DNA of 64,000 bases from Pseudomonadota bacterium (GTDB lineage: Bacteria > Myxococcota_A > Polyangia > Polyangiales > Polyangiaceae): NCBI GenBank assembly GCA_023431345.1, contig JAEYWK010000174.1, positions 1 to 64,000 on the forward strand, given 5' to 3'. Of this stretch, positions 16,154 through 24,334 are shown piece by piece. A model generated the notes under the pieces. It searched no databases. It was not told the origin of the DNA and was given only the letters and a program-made list of their open reading frames with translations. The position numbers were made by a program, and so were the translations under genes. Each line of letters opens with the position of its first letter. Position 1 is the first letter of the stretch.

Positions 16154-17392
16154 TCAGTCGCAGCCGGAGGTGTTCTTGAACATGAGGGGCAGGCTCTGGG
16201 CCAGGTAGCGGCGCCAGTTTCCCCACTCGTGGCCGAGCGAGCTGTCTTGCCAGAGCACCTTGATGCCGTTCTTCTTGAAGATATCGCGCACGGCTTGCGA
16301 ATTTTGCAGCGCAATGTCCGTGGCGCCGGCCGCGAGATAGATCGGCGCGTTCAGCAGCTGGTTGGTGCCCTTCGCGTCACCGAGCACGCTGCTCAAGTTC
16401 GTCTCCCACTGGGCGCGCGTCTCTGGCGTGTAGCCGGAGCTGTACACGAAGACGTGGCTGAAGATCTCGAGGTGCGCGAAGCCTGTCGTCAAGGTGACGA
16501 GGCCGCCCATCGAGAGCCCGGCGATAGCGCGCGAATGACGGTCCTTCTTCACGCGGTAGGTCTGCTCGACGTACGGCATGAAGTCGCTGACGTACTGCTT
16601 CGTGCACGGGTCGTCGAACGCGGGCGGCTTCGGCGGGTTGAAGTTGGCGCAATCGCCCGTATCGGGCATCACGATCAGCATCGGCACCGCTTTGCCGTCG
16701 GCCAGCAAGTTGTCGAGGATCCGACCGGCGTAGCCGCAGTTGTAGCCGCTCGTGCAGCCCCAGTGGCTGTCACCTTCGCCGCCGCCGTGGTTGATGTAAA
16801 GCACGGGATAGGTCGCGGCCGTATTGGTGTCGTAGTCGGGCGGCGTATAAACGTGCATCGTTTTCGAGACGCCCGCCTTGTACTGAACCTTCTTCACGAC
16901 CCCATGGGGGATGCCTTGGCGCTCCGCGTAGAAGGCGTTGTTGCCATCGGCGGCCAGCGTCGGCAGCTCGGTCGGGCACATGCCGGTCGGGGCTTCTCCT
17001 CCGCTTCCACCAGTCGAAGTGCCGCCGGAGCCTCCGCCGCTGGTGCCCGTGCCGCCGGAGCCTCCGCCGCCGGCATTCGAGCCCGCGCCGCCCGCGCCAC
17101 TCGCGCCGCCCGCTCCGGAGGTGCCGCCAGTCGCGCCGCCAGCAGCCGCGCCCGATGTCCCAGCGGTCGGAGCGGAGCTGCCACCGCCGCCGCCCGTCTG
17201 ATTGCTCGAGCCACCGGGTTGAGCGCCGGATGACCCGCCGGCCCCATCGCCTCCGCTCGAGGCCGCGCCGCCCGTCGGACCCGGCAGGACCTCGTCGGCT
17301 GCGCAAGCGGTGGCTGCGAAAGCGAACAAGAGCGTTGCGGCAAGCGGGGTGGATCGAGAGAGCGGACGACGCAGTTTTCGCTGTGATTGCAT
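16154..17392 (-). CDS. Lipoprotein esterase, CE1 / esterase D family
   Basis: A 412-residue lipoprotein. Signal ends FAATAC, a Gly/Ser/Thr linker spans about residues 35-125, and the catalytic domain resembles feruloyl or acetylxylan esterases related to enterochelin esterase: YPVLYINHGGGEGD (oxyanion region), AIAGLSMGG (nucleophile Ser) and SLGHEWGNWRRYL (catalytic His). ATG 17392 is the last good start before the signal. A 25-base motif upstream (17394-17418) is shared with the next esterase gene. Probable role: removing ester substituents from xylan at the cell surface. Confidence 0.88.
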   Translation of the reverse strand: MQSQRKLRRPLSRSTPLAATLLFAFAATACAADEVLPGPTGGAASSGGDGAGGSSGAQPGGSSNQTGGGGGSSAPTAGTSGAAAGGATGGTSGAGGASGAGGAGSNAGGGGSGGTGTSGGGSGGTSTGGSGGEAPTGMCPTELPTLAADGNNAFYAERQGIPHGVVKKVQYKAGVSKTMHVYTPPDYDTNTAATYPVLYINHGGGEGDSHWGCTSGYNCGYAGRILDNLLADGKAVPMLIVMPDTGDCANFNPPKPPAFDDPCTKQYVSDFMPYVEQTYRVKKDRHSRAIAGLSMGGLVTLTTGFAHLEIFSHVFVYSSGYTPETRAQWETNLSSVLGDAKGTNQLLNAPIYLAAGATDIALQNSQAVRDIFKKNGIKVLWQDSSLGHEWGNWRRYLAQSLPLMFKNTSGCD

Positions 17393-17393
17393 G

Positions 17394-17418
17394 GGTTTAA
17401 GGCTGCTGCGGCTGACGC
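17394..17418 (-). promoter_or_regulatory. Shared upstream element of esterase genes, copy A
   Basis: Immediately 5' of the CE1 gene the plus strand reads GGTTTAAGGCTGCT then GCGGCTGACGC. The 14-base core matches copy B (18743-18756) at 13 positions. The position, just before the start codon, suggests a leader element: translation control, small-RNA target or repressor site. Confidence 0.4.
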
Positions 17419-17624
17419 TTTGGCGCTGGTGATCTCTGTCAGTGTCAGCGGCCGCGAAAATTGGTTCAGGAAAATGCATCGCCGTCCGCCACGCGCGCTC
17501 GCGTCGGCGTTCGTTGACGGCCGGATTCAGCGCGAACGGCGACGCCGACCAGCGCTGTCGCTGCGAGCTAGCCTGCGGGTACCCCGTGTCGCGCCGCGAT
17601 TGGCGGCGAGCTACGCGATCGCGC

Positions 17625-18716
17625 TCACCACTTCAGCGCTTCGATCATCTTGTCGCCGTAGCGAGTGCCCATCAAGACGACCGAGTCGTGATCGAAGTGG
17701 TACTGGTCCATGACCTTCGTGCCGCTCTGTGACACGTACGAGCCCATCGGTAGCAGCTGCGCCGCCTCGTGCACGCGCGTGTTGTGCGCGCTGCAGCAGC
17801 CGCCGGCGGGCAGCTCGCCCAAAATAAACGGGACGTCGTAGCTCACACCGAAGGCTTGCTTCACTTCGTTGTAGAGCTGCTTGACCAAGCCGGGCCAGCT
17901 GTCTTGCGTGTTGTTGGATTCGCCCTGGTGAAAGATGACGCCGGCGAAGCGGGCGTTCTTCGCGGTTTTCACGGCGGCGATCTTGGTCATGATCATGTTG
18001 TGATGCTTGCCGCCGGTGAGGAACGTCTCGATCTTCTCGCCGCTCTCCGCGGTGCCAACCAGACCGACCGTGTCTCCAGCAGGCAGCTTCTTCAGGAGCG
18101 TCTTCGCGAACCAAATGCCAGGGTCGACGCTCGTGGACAGGTTGATGCCGCTTCCGCCCGGACAATCACTCAAGGGAGGATTGGCTAGGTTCCACTGTCC
18201 GGCCTTCTGATTGCAGCCGCCCCAGACCTTCAAGCGCTCATCGGTGTTCTTGTCGCTGGCTTGCGATTTCGCCACTCCGGCCATGTTCGATTGGCCCATC
18301 AACATGAAGATGTGAAACACGGGCTCGCCGGTGGTACCGCCGCCGCCGCCCGTTCCACCGGCGCCACCGGTTCCACCGCCGGCCGAGCTGCCGCCCGCGC
18401 CTGCGCCGCCCGCCAAGCTGCCACCCGCGCCCGCGCCGCCGGTAGCGGCACCAGCCGTAGCGGCGCCGCCCGTAGCTGCTCCGCCCGTCACGGTGCCGCC
18501 CGCGCCACCACCACTAACGTTCATCGCGCCGGCTGCCGCACCGCCAGCGCTAGCGCCGCCGGGAGCTGCTCCGCTCGCGGGCGCGCCTGCGCCGGCTGCT
18601 CCTCCGCCGCCCTGACCGTCGCTACCGGCGGGTAGATCACTGCAGGCGGTGGCGGCGAAGATGCCGAGCACGGGGACGAGGAATGCGAGGCGGCGGGGCG
18701 TGGTGAGCAAGATCAT
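17625..18716 (-). CDS. Lipoprotein carbohydrate acetyl esterase (CE6 / SASA family)
   Basis: A 363-residue lipoprotein. Signal ends FAATAC, residues 25-125 are a Gly/Ala linker, and the remainder is an SGNH-type esterase: MLMGQSNMAG (nucleophile Ser block I), GVIFHQGES (block III) and MDQYHFDH (catalytic Asp/His). This combination marks the CE6/sialate O-acetylesterase family, whose bacterial members remove acetyl groups from xylan. ATG 18716 is chosen over an earlier upstream start because the signal peptide follows directly. It is transcribed toward the two other esterases, with 232 bases between. Confidence 0.88.
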   Translation of the reverse strand: MILLTTPRRLAFLVPVLGIFAATACSDLPAGSDGQGGGGAAGAGAPASGAAPGGASAGGAAAGAMNVSGGGAGGTVTGGAATGGAATAGAATGGAGAGGSLAGGAGAGGSSAGGGTGGAGGTGGGGGTTGEPVFHIFMLMGQSNMAGVAKSQASDKNTDERLKVWGGCNQKAGQWNLANPPLSDCPGGSGINLSTSVDPGIWFAKTLLKKLPAGDTVGLVGTAESGEKIETFLTGGKHHNMIMTKIAAVKTAKNARFAGVIFHQGESNNTQDSWPGLVKQLYNEVKQAFGVSYDVPFILGELPAGGCCSAHNTRVHEAAQLLPMGSYVSQSGTKVMDQYHFDHDSVVLMGTRYGDKMIEALKW

Positions 18717-18742
18717 GGCTTGGGTCGGAGTGGTGGCGGAGT

Positions 18743-18765
18743 GGTTCAAGGCTGCTCGCAGACGC
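18743..18765 (-). promoter_or_regulatory. Shared upstream element of esterase genes, copy B
   Basis: GGTTCAAGGCTGCT followed by CGCAGACGC lies 27 bases from the CE6 start. It is the counterpart of copy A before the CE1 gene. The plus-strand context looks like the D-arm of a serine tRNA, but no tRNA can be folded. Confidence 0.4.
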
Positions 18766-18958
18766 GAGAGCGCCGGCGCTAGCGTTATCGGGGCCTCGGC
18801 TCGCCGCGATAGCGCGCTTCGAAACCGGAGCGAGTCGCAGTTTGATGCGGGCCTGCGCCGGAGTCGACGGAATAGACGTGGTCGAGCGGCCCTATCGCTG
18901 CGGGTAAATTCTTCCGCTCAAAAAGCGTGAGGTGTGTGTCGCGAAGAACGAAATCCGT

Positions 18959-19534
18959 TCAAAATTCGGATGCTCGCGCGGGCGCAGCGGCACCGGCTTT
19001 GACCGCTGGCTGAAGGCTCGGCCAGGTGAAAACGAGCTCGCCCCCCTCCGCGAGACCATTCCAAAGCGGCGCGAGGCGCTCGAGCTGAGCGACGACTCGA
19101 TCGACCCGCGCCGCGTCCGCCGCAGGGACCTGCGCGGGCGCGCCCACGAAGGCCGGGTTCGGTCGCTGACCTTGGCGGCGGCGCCACGTGACGTCGCAGA
19201 GGTAGGCGAGGCGTTCGGAGTCGGCGAGCTGCCCTTCATTGCCACGATCGCGCTGCAGCGCTCGCTCACGGCGGGCCTGCTGGCGGCGCTTGCGGGCCTG
19301 GTCTCGACCACCGGCCGCGCCGTCAGCCGGGTAGAAGGTGCCGCCGCCACGCGCAGCGCGCCCAAACACGCCTCCTTCGAAGCGCAGCTCCGCTTCGACC
19401 ACGTAGTGCACGAGGTCGTGAGGGATGTGCGGGTCGAACCCGGGCGCGGGGTTCATGGCTTGCGCCGGCTCGCCCGCCACCTGGACGATCACGGCGTAGC
19501 GTCGCTCGCCCGTTCGTCGAAACGCGACCTGCAT
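18959..19534 (-). CDS. Conserved hypothetical protein
   Basis: A 191-residue protein. The N-terminal half has a conserved look: VAFRRTGERRYAVIV, PGFDPHIPHDLVHYVVEAEL, RFEGGVFGRAARGGGTF. I recall similar proteins in actinobacteria and myxobacteria, all of unknown function. The middle (residues 80-110) is highly charged and probably helical. No signal peptide or membrane segment. The ATG at 19534 starts the conserved part. It is divergent from the lipoprotein gene 29 bases away, so their promoters overlap. Confidence 0.72.
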   Translation of the reverse strand: MQVAFRRTGERRYAVIVQVAGEPAQAMNPAPGFDPHIPHDLVHYVVEAELRFEGGVFGRAARGGGTFYPADGAAGGRDQARKRRQQARRERALQRDRGNEGQLADSERLAYLCDVTWRRRQGQRPNPAFVGAPAQVPAADAARVDRVVAQLERLAPLWNGLAEGGELVFTWPSLQPAVKAGAAAPARASEF

Positions 19535-19563
19535 GCGGTCAATACTGACATAAGCTCGCGCCC

Positions 19564-20202
19564 ATGGAGCAGCCCAGCCAGCAGACGGAGTTTTGCCCGA
19601 CGAGTGCCGCTTGGTGGGTCGTTCTCGTGACGCTCGCCGCGGGCTGCGCGCGCGCGACCGCCCCCGCGCCTGCTTCCGAGACGTCGGCGCCGCCGCCGAC
19701 CGCGGCCGCCACTCTACCAGCGACATCAGCGACCCCTACGGTCTCCGCTCCGCCGCCTGCTGAGAGCGCCCCCGCCGCCGCGCCCGCTCCCTCCGCGGCG
19801 GGCCGCGCAAGCGAGGCTCCCTCGGCGGCTCCTACGGAGCCGAACCCGTGGACAACCCCTCACGACTGCGCCGAACGCGCCGCCTCCGCCGAGCAGCGCG
19901 ACCTCTCGCCCGAGCAGCGCAAGCGCCAGCAGACGACCTGCGCCGCGAAAGAGGAGCTGCGCGCGTTCGTCGCCGCGCGCCAGAGCTGCACGACCGCGAG
20001 CGAGTGCTCGATCGTCTCGGGGAGCTGTCCGTTCGGCTGCTTCGTTCCGGTGGCGAAAGCGTCTGTCGGAGCCCTCGACGCGAAGCTCAAGGAGCTCGGT
20101 GAGCGACTCGATCGGGCGGGCAATCGCTGCGTGTACCGCTGCATGTCGCCGCCGGTCGCCGCTTGCGTCGACGGCCGCTGCGCGACGGCGGCGGCTCCCT
20201 GA
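19564..20202 (+). CDS. Predicted lipoprotein with C-terminal cysteine-rich domain
   Basis: A 212-residue lipoprotein: signal ending LAAGC, then about 70 residues of Ala/Pro/Thr linker, then a conserved-looking domain (HDCAERAASAEQRDL, CTTASECSIVSGSCPFGCF, CVYRCMSPPVAACVDGRC) with about ten cysteines. The C-terminal part resembles the short Cys-rich modules (SCTTDSECV type) frequent in myxobacterial surface proteins. Function unknown. It is convergent with the TonB-dependent receptor gene. Confidence 0.75.
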   Translation: MEQPSQQTEFCPTSAAWWVVLVTLAAGCARATAPAPASETSAPPPTAAATLPATSATPTVSAPPPAESAPAAAPAPSAAGRASEAPSAAPTEPNPWTTPHDCAERAASAEQRDLSPEQRKRQQTTCAAKEELRAFVAARQSCTTASECSIVSGSCPFGCFVPVAKASVGALDAKLKELGERLDRAGNRCVYRCMSPPVAACVDGRCATAAAP

Positions 20203-20254
20203 AGCAGCCGTGCGCCTTCGCTAGCGCGTCGCGCGGGCAATGCCGGCGTCGACG

Positions 20255-22549
20255 CTAGAAACCTGCCTCGATGCCGACGCTGGGCAGCACGATCGGGCCC
20301 GCGCTGCGCTCTCGGCAAATCTCTCCGCAATCGAGGCGAATGACCTCGCTCGTCGACGTCGCGTTCAAGACCTCCGCGATCACACCGAAGTAGCCGCGCT
20401 GGCCCACGCGGAAGCGCTTCTCGGCGCGCAAATCCAGGCGAAAGAACGGCGCTCCGCGGCGAGCATCCGTGAAATGCGGGGAGCCTTCCAGGTTCAGCTC
20501 GGGCACGCCGGAGTAGACCACGGCGCGCGCGCCCAAGCGCAATCCGGCCCAGAGCTCGTAGCTCAAGGCCGTTTGCACCACGTGGGTGCGGTCGAAGCCG
20601 GACGGCCCGTCGTGCTTGCCGCTCGCGTGCTCCGAGCGCGAGAGCGTGTACGAGATGAAGCCGCCGAGGCGCTTCGTGACGGCGCGCGAGATCTGAAGCT
20701 CGAGGCCGGCGGCGGAGATGGTCGCCCGCCGATCGAGCGCGGTGCGGTCAATCGTGAAGTCGCGCCCGCCGCCCAGCGGATCGAGCGCATTGAAGTAGCC
20801 GGAGCGAAACACCGTCGCCGAGCCGAGCAGATCGAGCGGCAGCCGCAGCTTGAAGCCGGAGCTCCACAGCAGCGCCCACTGCAGACCGCCCGAGAGCTCA
20901 GCCACCTGCGCGCCCGGGACTTGCGCGGTGAAGTTCGGCCGCTGGTGGGCCATGCCGAGCGACTGCTCGAGGCGCAGACCGCGGCTGACGTCGAACTGCG
21001 CGGAGACGCGCGGGTCGACGCCTGCGGCCGTCACGCCGCCCGAGGTGTACACATCGGCCCTCACGCTGGGCGCGACGTGAATGCCCGGTGAGGGCTCGAG
21101 CTGGAAGCCGACATAGCCGCCCGCCACGGCGTCCACGCGCGTCGGGAAGAGCTTGGAATAATCCGTGAAATCCAGGCTGCGGCGGTTGGCTTCGAGCCCG
21201 AAGCGGTCGAGGCGCCCGTCGAGACCCGCCTTCAGCGTGGCGGCCGCACCGAGGCGCTGGCTGAGCTCGCCGCGAACGCGCAGCGACTCGTCCGTTACCA
21301 TGCTGGAGGTGCTGTTCGCGCCCGCGGCGCGATCGGCGCCGCCCGTGACCGCCACGCGCAGCGTGGAACCGCTTCCGAGCTCGCGATCCCAGCGCAGATC
21401 GACGCGGTGAAAGCTCAGCTCCGCGCCGCTCTTCACGGAAGCCTGCGGCGGGCGAAAGAGGTCGTACCCGCCGAACGCGACGACGCTCAGCGTGTCGTGG
21501 CGCCCGAGCGGATAGCTGGCCTGCGCCTGGTAGTCCCAGTAATCGAGCTTCGCGTCGCTGAGCAGCGAAAGCACCAGGCCGGCATACGAGTAGCGCCCCG
21601 CGACGCGCGCCCCGCTGCTGCGGCAAGCGTGACTGCTCGCCAGCGGGCCGCTCTCGACCAAGCCTCCCGCGTCGATGACTCGCAGGCTCGCCTCCGCGGA
21701 GGCGAAGCAGGGCAAGGGGCGAGACTTCACGGCCACGATCGGGCCAGCGAAGCGGCCGTACTCGGCCGGTGAGGCGCCCGGATAGAACTCGATGGACTCG
21801 ATGAAGCCCGGGTGCACCACCGACGGCCCGAAGAAGGCGTGGTACAAGAGCGGGAGCTCGACGCCGTCGTAAAAGAAGCCCACGTTGGAGGGCGGCGCCC
21901 CGCGAATGAAGAACGCGGGTAGGCCGGAGACGATCGGCACTACTCCCGGCTGCGCCTCGATCGCGCGCAGCGGATCACCGAAGGTGCCGGGCAGGGCCCG
22001 CGTTTCTTGCTGCGTGAGCACCACGGAGCCCGTTGGGCTGCGCTGCCCCTCGATCACCACCTCCAGCGGCGGGCTCGAGGGCGGGGCGAGCGGCGCCGCG
22101 CCGGCCCCGCTCGGCGCCTGGGGGGCGGGCGTCTCGCTCGTTGGTGAGGGCTCGGCCGCCGGCGGCGAAAATTCCACGGCGTAACGAATGCGCGCGGCCA
22201 CGGGCTTGCCATCGCGCCGGGCAGGCGTGAATCGCCAGCGGCGAGCCGCGTCGACCGCGGCCTCTACGAACGGCGCTTCGCCCGAGACAGCGCGCGCCTC
22301 CAGCACCGCCCCCTCGACGTCGATCGTGAGCTCGAGCAAGATCGTCGCCTCACCGCTCGCGCCTTCCGGGTAAGCGAGCGGCGTGGAGAGCGGCGACGGT
22401 GGCACAACTTGACGCGGACTCGGCGCGGATTGTCGCGGCTCTTCCGCTTCGGCCGCGCCTGCTGCTTGCGCGCGAAGTTGCGCGGTCGCTAGAAGCGTGG
22501 CTAGAACTGCTAGCAGTGCGATCCACGATGATCTAACTCGGCTGACCAT
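20255..22549 (-). CDS. TonB-dependent receptor with N-terminal TonB-C domain
   Basis: A 764-residue outer-membrane protein. After a signal peptide (ALLAVLATLLATAQLRAQA), residues about 55-125 form a TonB C-terminal-type domain (EATILLELTIDVEGAVLEA, AARRWRFTPARRDGKPV). Then come a plug domain (LPGTFGDPLRAIEAQPGVVP, FFIRGAPPSNVGFFYDGV) and a C-terminal beta barrel ending in F. In myxobacteria and related groups this layout is common: the protein carries its own TonB-like module. The ligand is unknown. The neighbouring lipoprotein is divergent from it by 46 bases, so promoters overlap. Confidence 0.88.
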   Translation of the reverse strand: MVSRVRSSWIALLAVLATLLATAQLRAQAAGAAEAEEPRQSAPSPRQVVPPSPLSTPLAYPEGASGEATILLELTIDVEGAVLEARAVSGEAPFVEAAVDAARRWRFTPARRDGKPVAARIRYAVEFSPPAAEPSPTSETPAPQAPSGAGAAPLAPPSSPPLEVVIEGQRSPTGSVVLTQQETRALPGTFGDPLRAIEAQPGVVPIVSGLPAFFIRGAPPSNVGFFYDGVELPLLYHAFFGPSVVHPGFIESIEFYPGASPAEYGRFAGPIVAVKSRPLPCFASAEASLRVIDAGGLVESGPLASSHACRSSGARVAGRYSYAGLVLSLLSDAKLDYWDYQAQASYPLGRHDTLSVVAFGGYDLFRPPQASVKSGAELSFHRVDLRWDRELGSGSTLRVAVTGGADRAAGANSTSSMVTDESLRVRGELSQRLGAAATLKAGLDGRLDRFGLEANRRSLDFTDYSKLFPTRVDAVAGGYVGFQLEPSPGIHVAPSVRADVYTSGGVTAAGVDPRVSAQFDVSRGLRLEQSLGMAHQRPNFTAQVPGAQVAELSGGLQWALLWSSGFKLRLPLDLLGSATVFRSGYFNALDPLGGGRDFTIDRTALDRRATISAAGLELQISRAVTKRLGGFISYTLSRSEHASGKHDGPSGFDRTHVVQTALSYELWAGLRLGARAVVYSGVPELNLEGSPHFTDARRGAPFFRLDLRAEKRFRVGQRGYFGVIAEVLNATSTSEVIRLDCGEICRERSAGPIVLPSVGIEAGF

Positions 22550-22595
22550 GGCTGGCCGAGCGCGCCCCGGCGCAAGGCCACGCTCTCGTACCACC

Positions 22596-24332
22596 ATGAA
22601 GCTCGCACCGCACGACCCGAAATGGAGCGCAGCGCATCGCCCGCACGAGCAAGCCGGCTCGCGCTGGCCGCTGTTGGTCGCGAGCGCGCTGTCGATCACG
22701 CTCGCAGGTTGCGACATCGTCCAGGGCTTTCAAGACGCGGGGAATTCGCTCTTTCCCGAGCAGAGCACGCACCTCGCGTCGCCGGGCCTGCGCGTCGTGC
22801 ACGGCAACTACAAGAACCTCGGCGTGATCGGGGGTAGAGAGCTGTACTTGCTGGCACGCGGGGCGGACGACGATACAAGCAAGCTCTTTGCCATGCGCTA
22901 TGCAGAGCCACAGCCGTGTGAAATTGCCGGCGTGGTGCGCTTTAGCGCGACGCGCGATGCGAGTCGGAAAGCGCCATTGCTGTCCTATTTCGAGGAAGAC
23001 GTGCGGATCGGGACGCTGCGCTTCGCCGACGCCGACTGCCAGACGTTCCCGCTCACGTTCGAAGAGGCCCGCCTTCCCGTCGCGGAGACGCCGACGAGCG
23101 TCGTGGTGTGGGCGGCAGACGAGCTGTGGCTGGCGACGCCCGAGTCTGGCAGCAAGAAGCTGCTCGCAGAGGGGGTCAGCTCGGTGACGGGCGGCGTCTT
23201 TGGTGGTCGGTACGCGGTGCGGACGGGCGGCCAAGTCACGCTGTTCGACTCGGCTTGGAAGGAGCAGGGCAGCTTCGGCGACGAGGTCGATGGCGTGCTG
23301 CGCGCGGGCCGGAGCCTGTTTTACACGGACAAGAGCGGCGCACATCGCGTCGTGAGCTCGGCTTCTGGAGCCCTCGAGAGCGAGCTGCTCGTCGCCGGAG
23401 GGTGCTCGCTCGCGAGCCAGGAAGGAACGTGGATCTTCCTGCGCGCGCCGTGCTCCGACGGGCGCTTGCTCACCATCCACGAGCCGACGGGCGACGTCTT
23501 CGAGCTGCCGTTCGATGCGGCGTCGTATCGGGTGAAGCTGGTGCCGGCCCGCGGCAGCCGAGGGCGCGATCCGCTCACCGACCCTTTTTGGTCCTTTTAC
23601 CTGAAGAACGGCGCGGAGGAGGGCGCGGAGGATTCGCTGTTCGTGCGTACCCCGCAGGGTGATGAGCACGTGCTCGGCGCTCGCTCGTCGTTCACGCACA
23701 TGCGCCTCGTCGAGGCGGAGGGCGAAGACCCTTACGGCTACGCCCTGGTCGATCTGAGCGGCGAGACCGGCCGCTACTTGTGGTGGAACGCGGCCGGTGA
23801 AACTCGCGTGCTCGCGGAAGGCACGATGTGGCGTCCCGATCGGCTCATCATCGATTTCGACGGCGTCGTCGGCCGCCTCGCCGTCACCTCCGGCGACCGC
23901 CTGCGGGTGCTGGCCGAAGGCGTGCCGTGGCAAGCCTTCGAGTACCGAGATCCGACGCTGCAGTGGACGACGCTCTTTCACGACATGAACGGCGATGGCT
24001 TGGGGCGGCTGTCGGTGCTGACGGGCGGTATCGATCAGATCGAAGCGGTGTCCCCCCGCGCGCCGTTCGAGCTGCCGGAGCTCTCGCCAGTGGCTTCGGA
24101 CGTCGTGGTGGCCGGCACGTCATCGATGCAGGCTTTGTTGTCGGGCGTCGTCTACGTGACCGATCCCGATCCGGAGACTCGCACCGGGCGCTTGCTCTAC
24201 CGCAACCTGGAGCTGCGCTTCACGGCCGACATCAACGACGGGGTGTCCGACTACCTCGTCGCCCACGATGAGATGCTCTACGCGATTCCTTACGGAAAAA
24301 ACGCGGGCATCTGGCTCGTTTCCGGCAAGTAG
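22596..24332 (+). CDS. Large predicted lipoprotein, beta-propeller-like
   Basis: A 578-residue protein: signal peptide and lipobox ITLAGC, then repeated short beta-strand segments without an enzymatic motif (GGRELYLLARGADDD, GGRYAVRTGGQVTLFDS, DGVLRAGRSLFYTDKSG, VYVTDPDPETRTGRLLYRN). The repeat rhythm suggests a beta-propeller. The ATG at 22596 is chosen over upstream starts because the signal peptide begins soon after. Stop codons of this gene and of the next lipoprotein gene, on opposite strands, are only 2 bases apart. It may work with the receptor encoded divergently. Confidence 0.75.
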   Translation: MKLAPHDPKWSAAHRPHEQAGSRWPLLVASALSITLAGCDIVQGFQDAGNSLFPEQSTHLASPGLRVVHGNYKNLGVIGGRELYLLARGADDDTSKLFAMRYAEPQPCEIAGVVRFSATRDASRKAPLLSYFEEDVRIGTLRFADADCQTFPLTFEEARLPVAETPTSVVVWAADELWLATPESGSKKLLAEGVSSVTGGVFGGRYAVRTGGQVTLFDSAWKEQGSFGDEVDGVLRAGRSLFYTDKSGAHRVVSSASGALESELLVAGGCSLASQEGTWIFLRAPCSDGRLLTIHEPTGDVFELPFDAASYRVKLVPARGSRGRDPLTDPFWSFYLKNGAEEGAEDSLFVRTPQGDEHVLGARSSFTHMRLVEAEGEDPYGYALVDLSGETGRYLWWNAAGETRVLAEGTMWRPDRLIIDFDGVVGRLAVTSGDRLRVLAEGVPWQAFEYRDPTLQWTTLFHDMNGDGLGRLSVLTGGIDQIEAVSPRAPFELPELSPVASDVVVAGTSSMQALLSGVVYVTDPDPETRTGRLLYRNLELRFTADINDGVSDYLVAHDEMLYAIPYGKNAGIWLVSGK

Positions 24333-24334
24333 CC

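Noticed and set aside
15674..17233. Long plus-strand open frame over the esterase genes
   Set aside because: It is antisense to two genes with complete catalytic motifs. Its low-complexity composition comes from the reverse complement of Gly/Ala linkers.
18735..18810. tRNA-Ser-like start (GGCGGAGTGGTTCAAGGC)
   Set aside because: No anticodon stem with a 7-base loop and no T-loop follow. The resemblance comes from the repeated upstream element of the esterase genes.
22533..23981. Long minus-strand frame over the propeller-like lipoprotein gene
   Set aside because: It is Arg/His-rich with no signal or motif. The plus-strand lipoprotein has a proper signal peptide and lipobox.
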